In this document: piece by piece, positions 63,513-64,000 of the stretch
Position numbering within the stretch: the first letter of the stretch is position 1
Layout: each line of letters opens with the position of its first letter
NCBI RefSeq assembly: GCF_902459705.1
Contig: NZ_CABPRU010000014.1
Location: 62,001 to 126,000, forward strand
DNA length: 64,000 nucleotides
DNA from: Pandoraea terrigena
GTDB taxonomy: Bacteria > Pseudomonadota > Gammaproteobacteria > Burkholderiales > Burkholderiaceae
Reading direction: 5' to 3'
Translations under genes and position numbers: made by a program
Notes under the pieces: generated by a model
Told to the model about the DNA's origin: nothing
The model's database searches: none
Seen by the model: the letters and a program-made list of their open reading frames with translations, nothing else

Positions 63513-64000
63513 TCAGTAGCCGGCGGCGAGACCGTCGCGACGACTATCGCTTGCGGCAACGTAGCCGCGCTCCGGATCGTTGCGATCCAGACGCCAGATA
63601 TACTGACCCGAGCCGAAGTCCATGTACGGGTCGTCGATGGACTTCAACGAGTGGCCCATGGCGACCAGTCCGGCCACCGTCTCGCGGTCGAGCGTCGATT
63701 CGATGTCCACGGTGAAGTCGCGGTTGACCTTCCAGCGCGGTGCGTCGCAGGCCGCCTGGGGCTGCTGCCCGTAGTCGATCATCCGCACGATCGATTGCAG
63801 GTGGCCTTGCGGCTGCATATCGCCGCCCATCACACCGAAGCTCATCACGGCCTCGTGCTTGCCGTCGACCTTCTGCGTGAGGAACGCCGGAATGATGGTG
63901 TGGAATGGCCGCTTTCCGCCCTCCACCACATTGGCCGACTTCGGATCCATGGAGAAGCCATAGCCCCGGTTTTGCAGCGCGATGCCCAGGTCGGGCACCA
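63513..64000 (-). CDS. Gamma-glutamyltransferase family protein, C-terminal part
   Basis: The frame is open to the window edge, so only the last 162 or so residues are visible. They match the C-terminal end of the small subunit of gamma-glutamyltransferase-family N-terminal nucleophile hydrolases. GGKRPFHTIIPAFL, SFGVMGGDMQPQGHLQ and the terminal region RETVAGLVAMGHS with SDSRRDGLAAGY are characteristic. The nucleophile Thr lies upstream, outside the window. The family cleaves gamma-glutamyl bonds (glutathione) or acylates such as cephalosporins in the periplasm; the subgroup seen here is the FGVMGGDMQPQG type common in proteobacteria with uncertain substrate. Confidence 0.88.
   Translation of the reverse strand, partial: VPDLGIALQNRGYGFSMDPKSANVVEGGKRPFHTIIPAFLTQKVDGKHEAVMSFGVMGGDMQPQGHLQSIVRMIDYGQQPQAACDAPRWKVNRDFTVDIESTLDRETVAGLVAMGHSLKSIDDPYMDFGSGQYIWRLDRNDPERGYVAASDSRRDGLAAGY

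Overview
The window is high-GC DNA with tightly packed genes, 4-bp ATGA start/stop overlaps and long open frames on the antisense strand of most genes. The gene content (ribD, ribBX/ribH/nusB, a UbiD-type carboxy-lyase, Burkholderia-type porin, pca/pob/ferulate catabolism, AAHS transporters) points to a Burkholderiales bacterium of the Burkholderiaceae, probably close to Pandoraea or Burkholderia. That placement is inference from gene content; no rRNA or other marker is present. I saw no tRNA, rRNA, CRISPR array, insertion sequence or phage gene.

0-14.8 kb. Two TPM-domain genes lead into ribD. A minus-strand set of three lower meta-cleavage enzymes (4-oxalocrotonate tautomerase, hydratase, decarboxylase) and a divergent LysR gene follow, separated by an ATAC-N7-GTAT box. 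A complete branched-chain-type ABC importer (livJ-H-M-G-F) comes next. The riboflavin genes then resume with a RibB/degenerate-RibA fusion, ribH and nusB, and an aminotransferase ends the block at a strong bidirectional terminator.

14.8-30.9 kb. This part holds a lytic transglycosylase with a long structured leader, ubiD, an APC-family permease, an EAL-CBS-GGDEF protein, the methionine importer metNIQ, two response regulators with a divergent CHASE3 histidine kinase, two small DUF1328 membrane proteins, a Tyr/Pro-rich secreted protein and a LysR regulator.

30.9-38.4 kb. ahpC and ahpF form a peroxide-detoxification pair with a striking palindrome upstream. A TPR/HTH regulator is paired with a small beta-propeller protein. 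A MarR regulator sits directly upstream of a ClC-type chloride transporter.

38.4-58.2 kb is an aromatic-acid catabolic region. It carries an AAHS transporter, pobA with an AraC regulator, pcaH-G-B-C-D with a divergent LysR regulator, and a hydroxycinnamate operon (ech-vdh-fcs plus an acyl-CoA dehydrogenase and an amidohydrolase). A porin, a second AAHS transporter and a MarR regulator lie upstream. Together these encode p-coumarate to 4-hydroxybenzoate to protocatechuate to 3-oxoadipate. Ferulate would stop at vanillate, because no vanAB is present. Three related operator sequences suggest that the MarR protein represses both the hydroxycinnamate operon and the transporter.

58.2-64 kb. A compact minus-strand operon encodes an unusual chemosensory-like pathway: a membrane HAMP-PAS-Hpt-ATPase kinase without a visible CheW domain, a one-TM MCP signalling protein, two CheX-like proteins that share a C-terminal LELF tail, and a stand-alone CheY. 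The window ends inside a gamma-glutamyltransferase gene.
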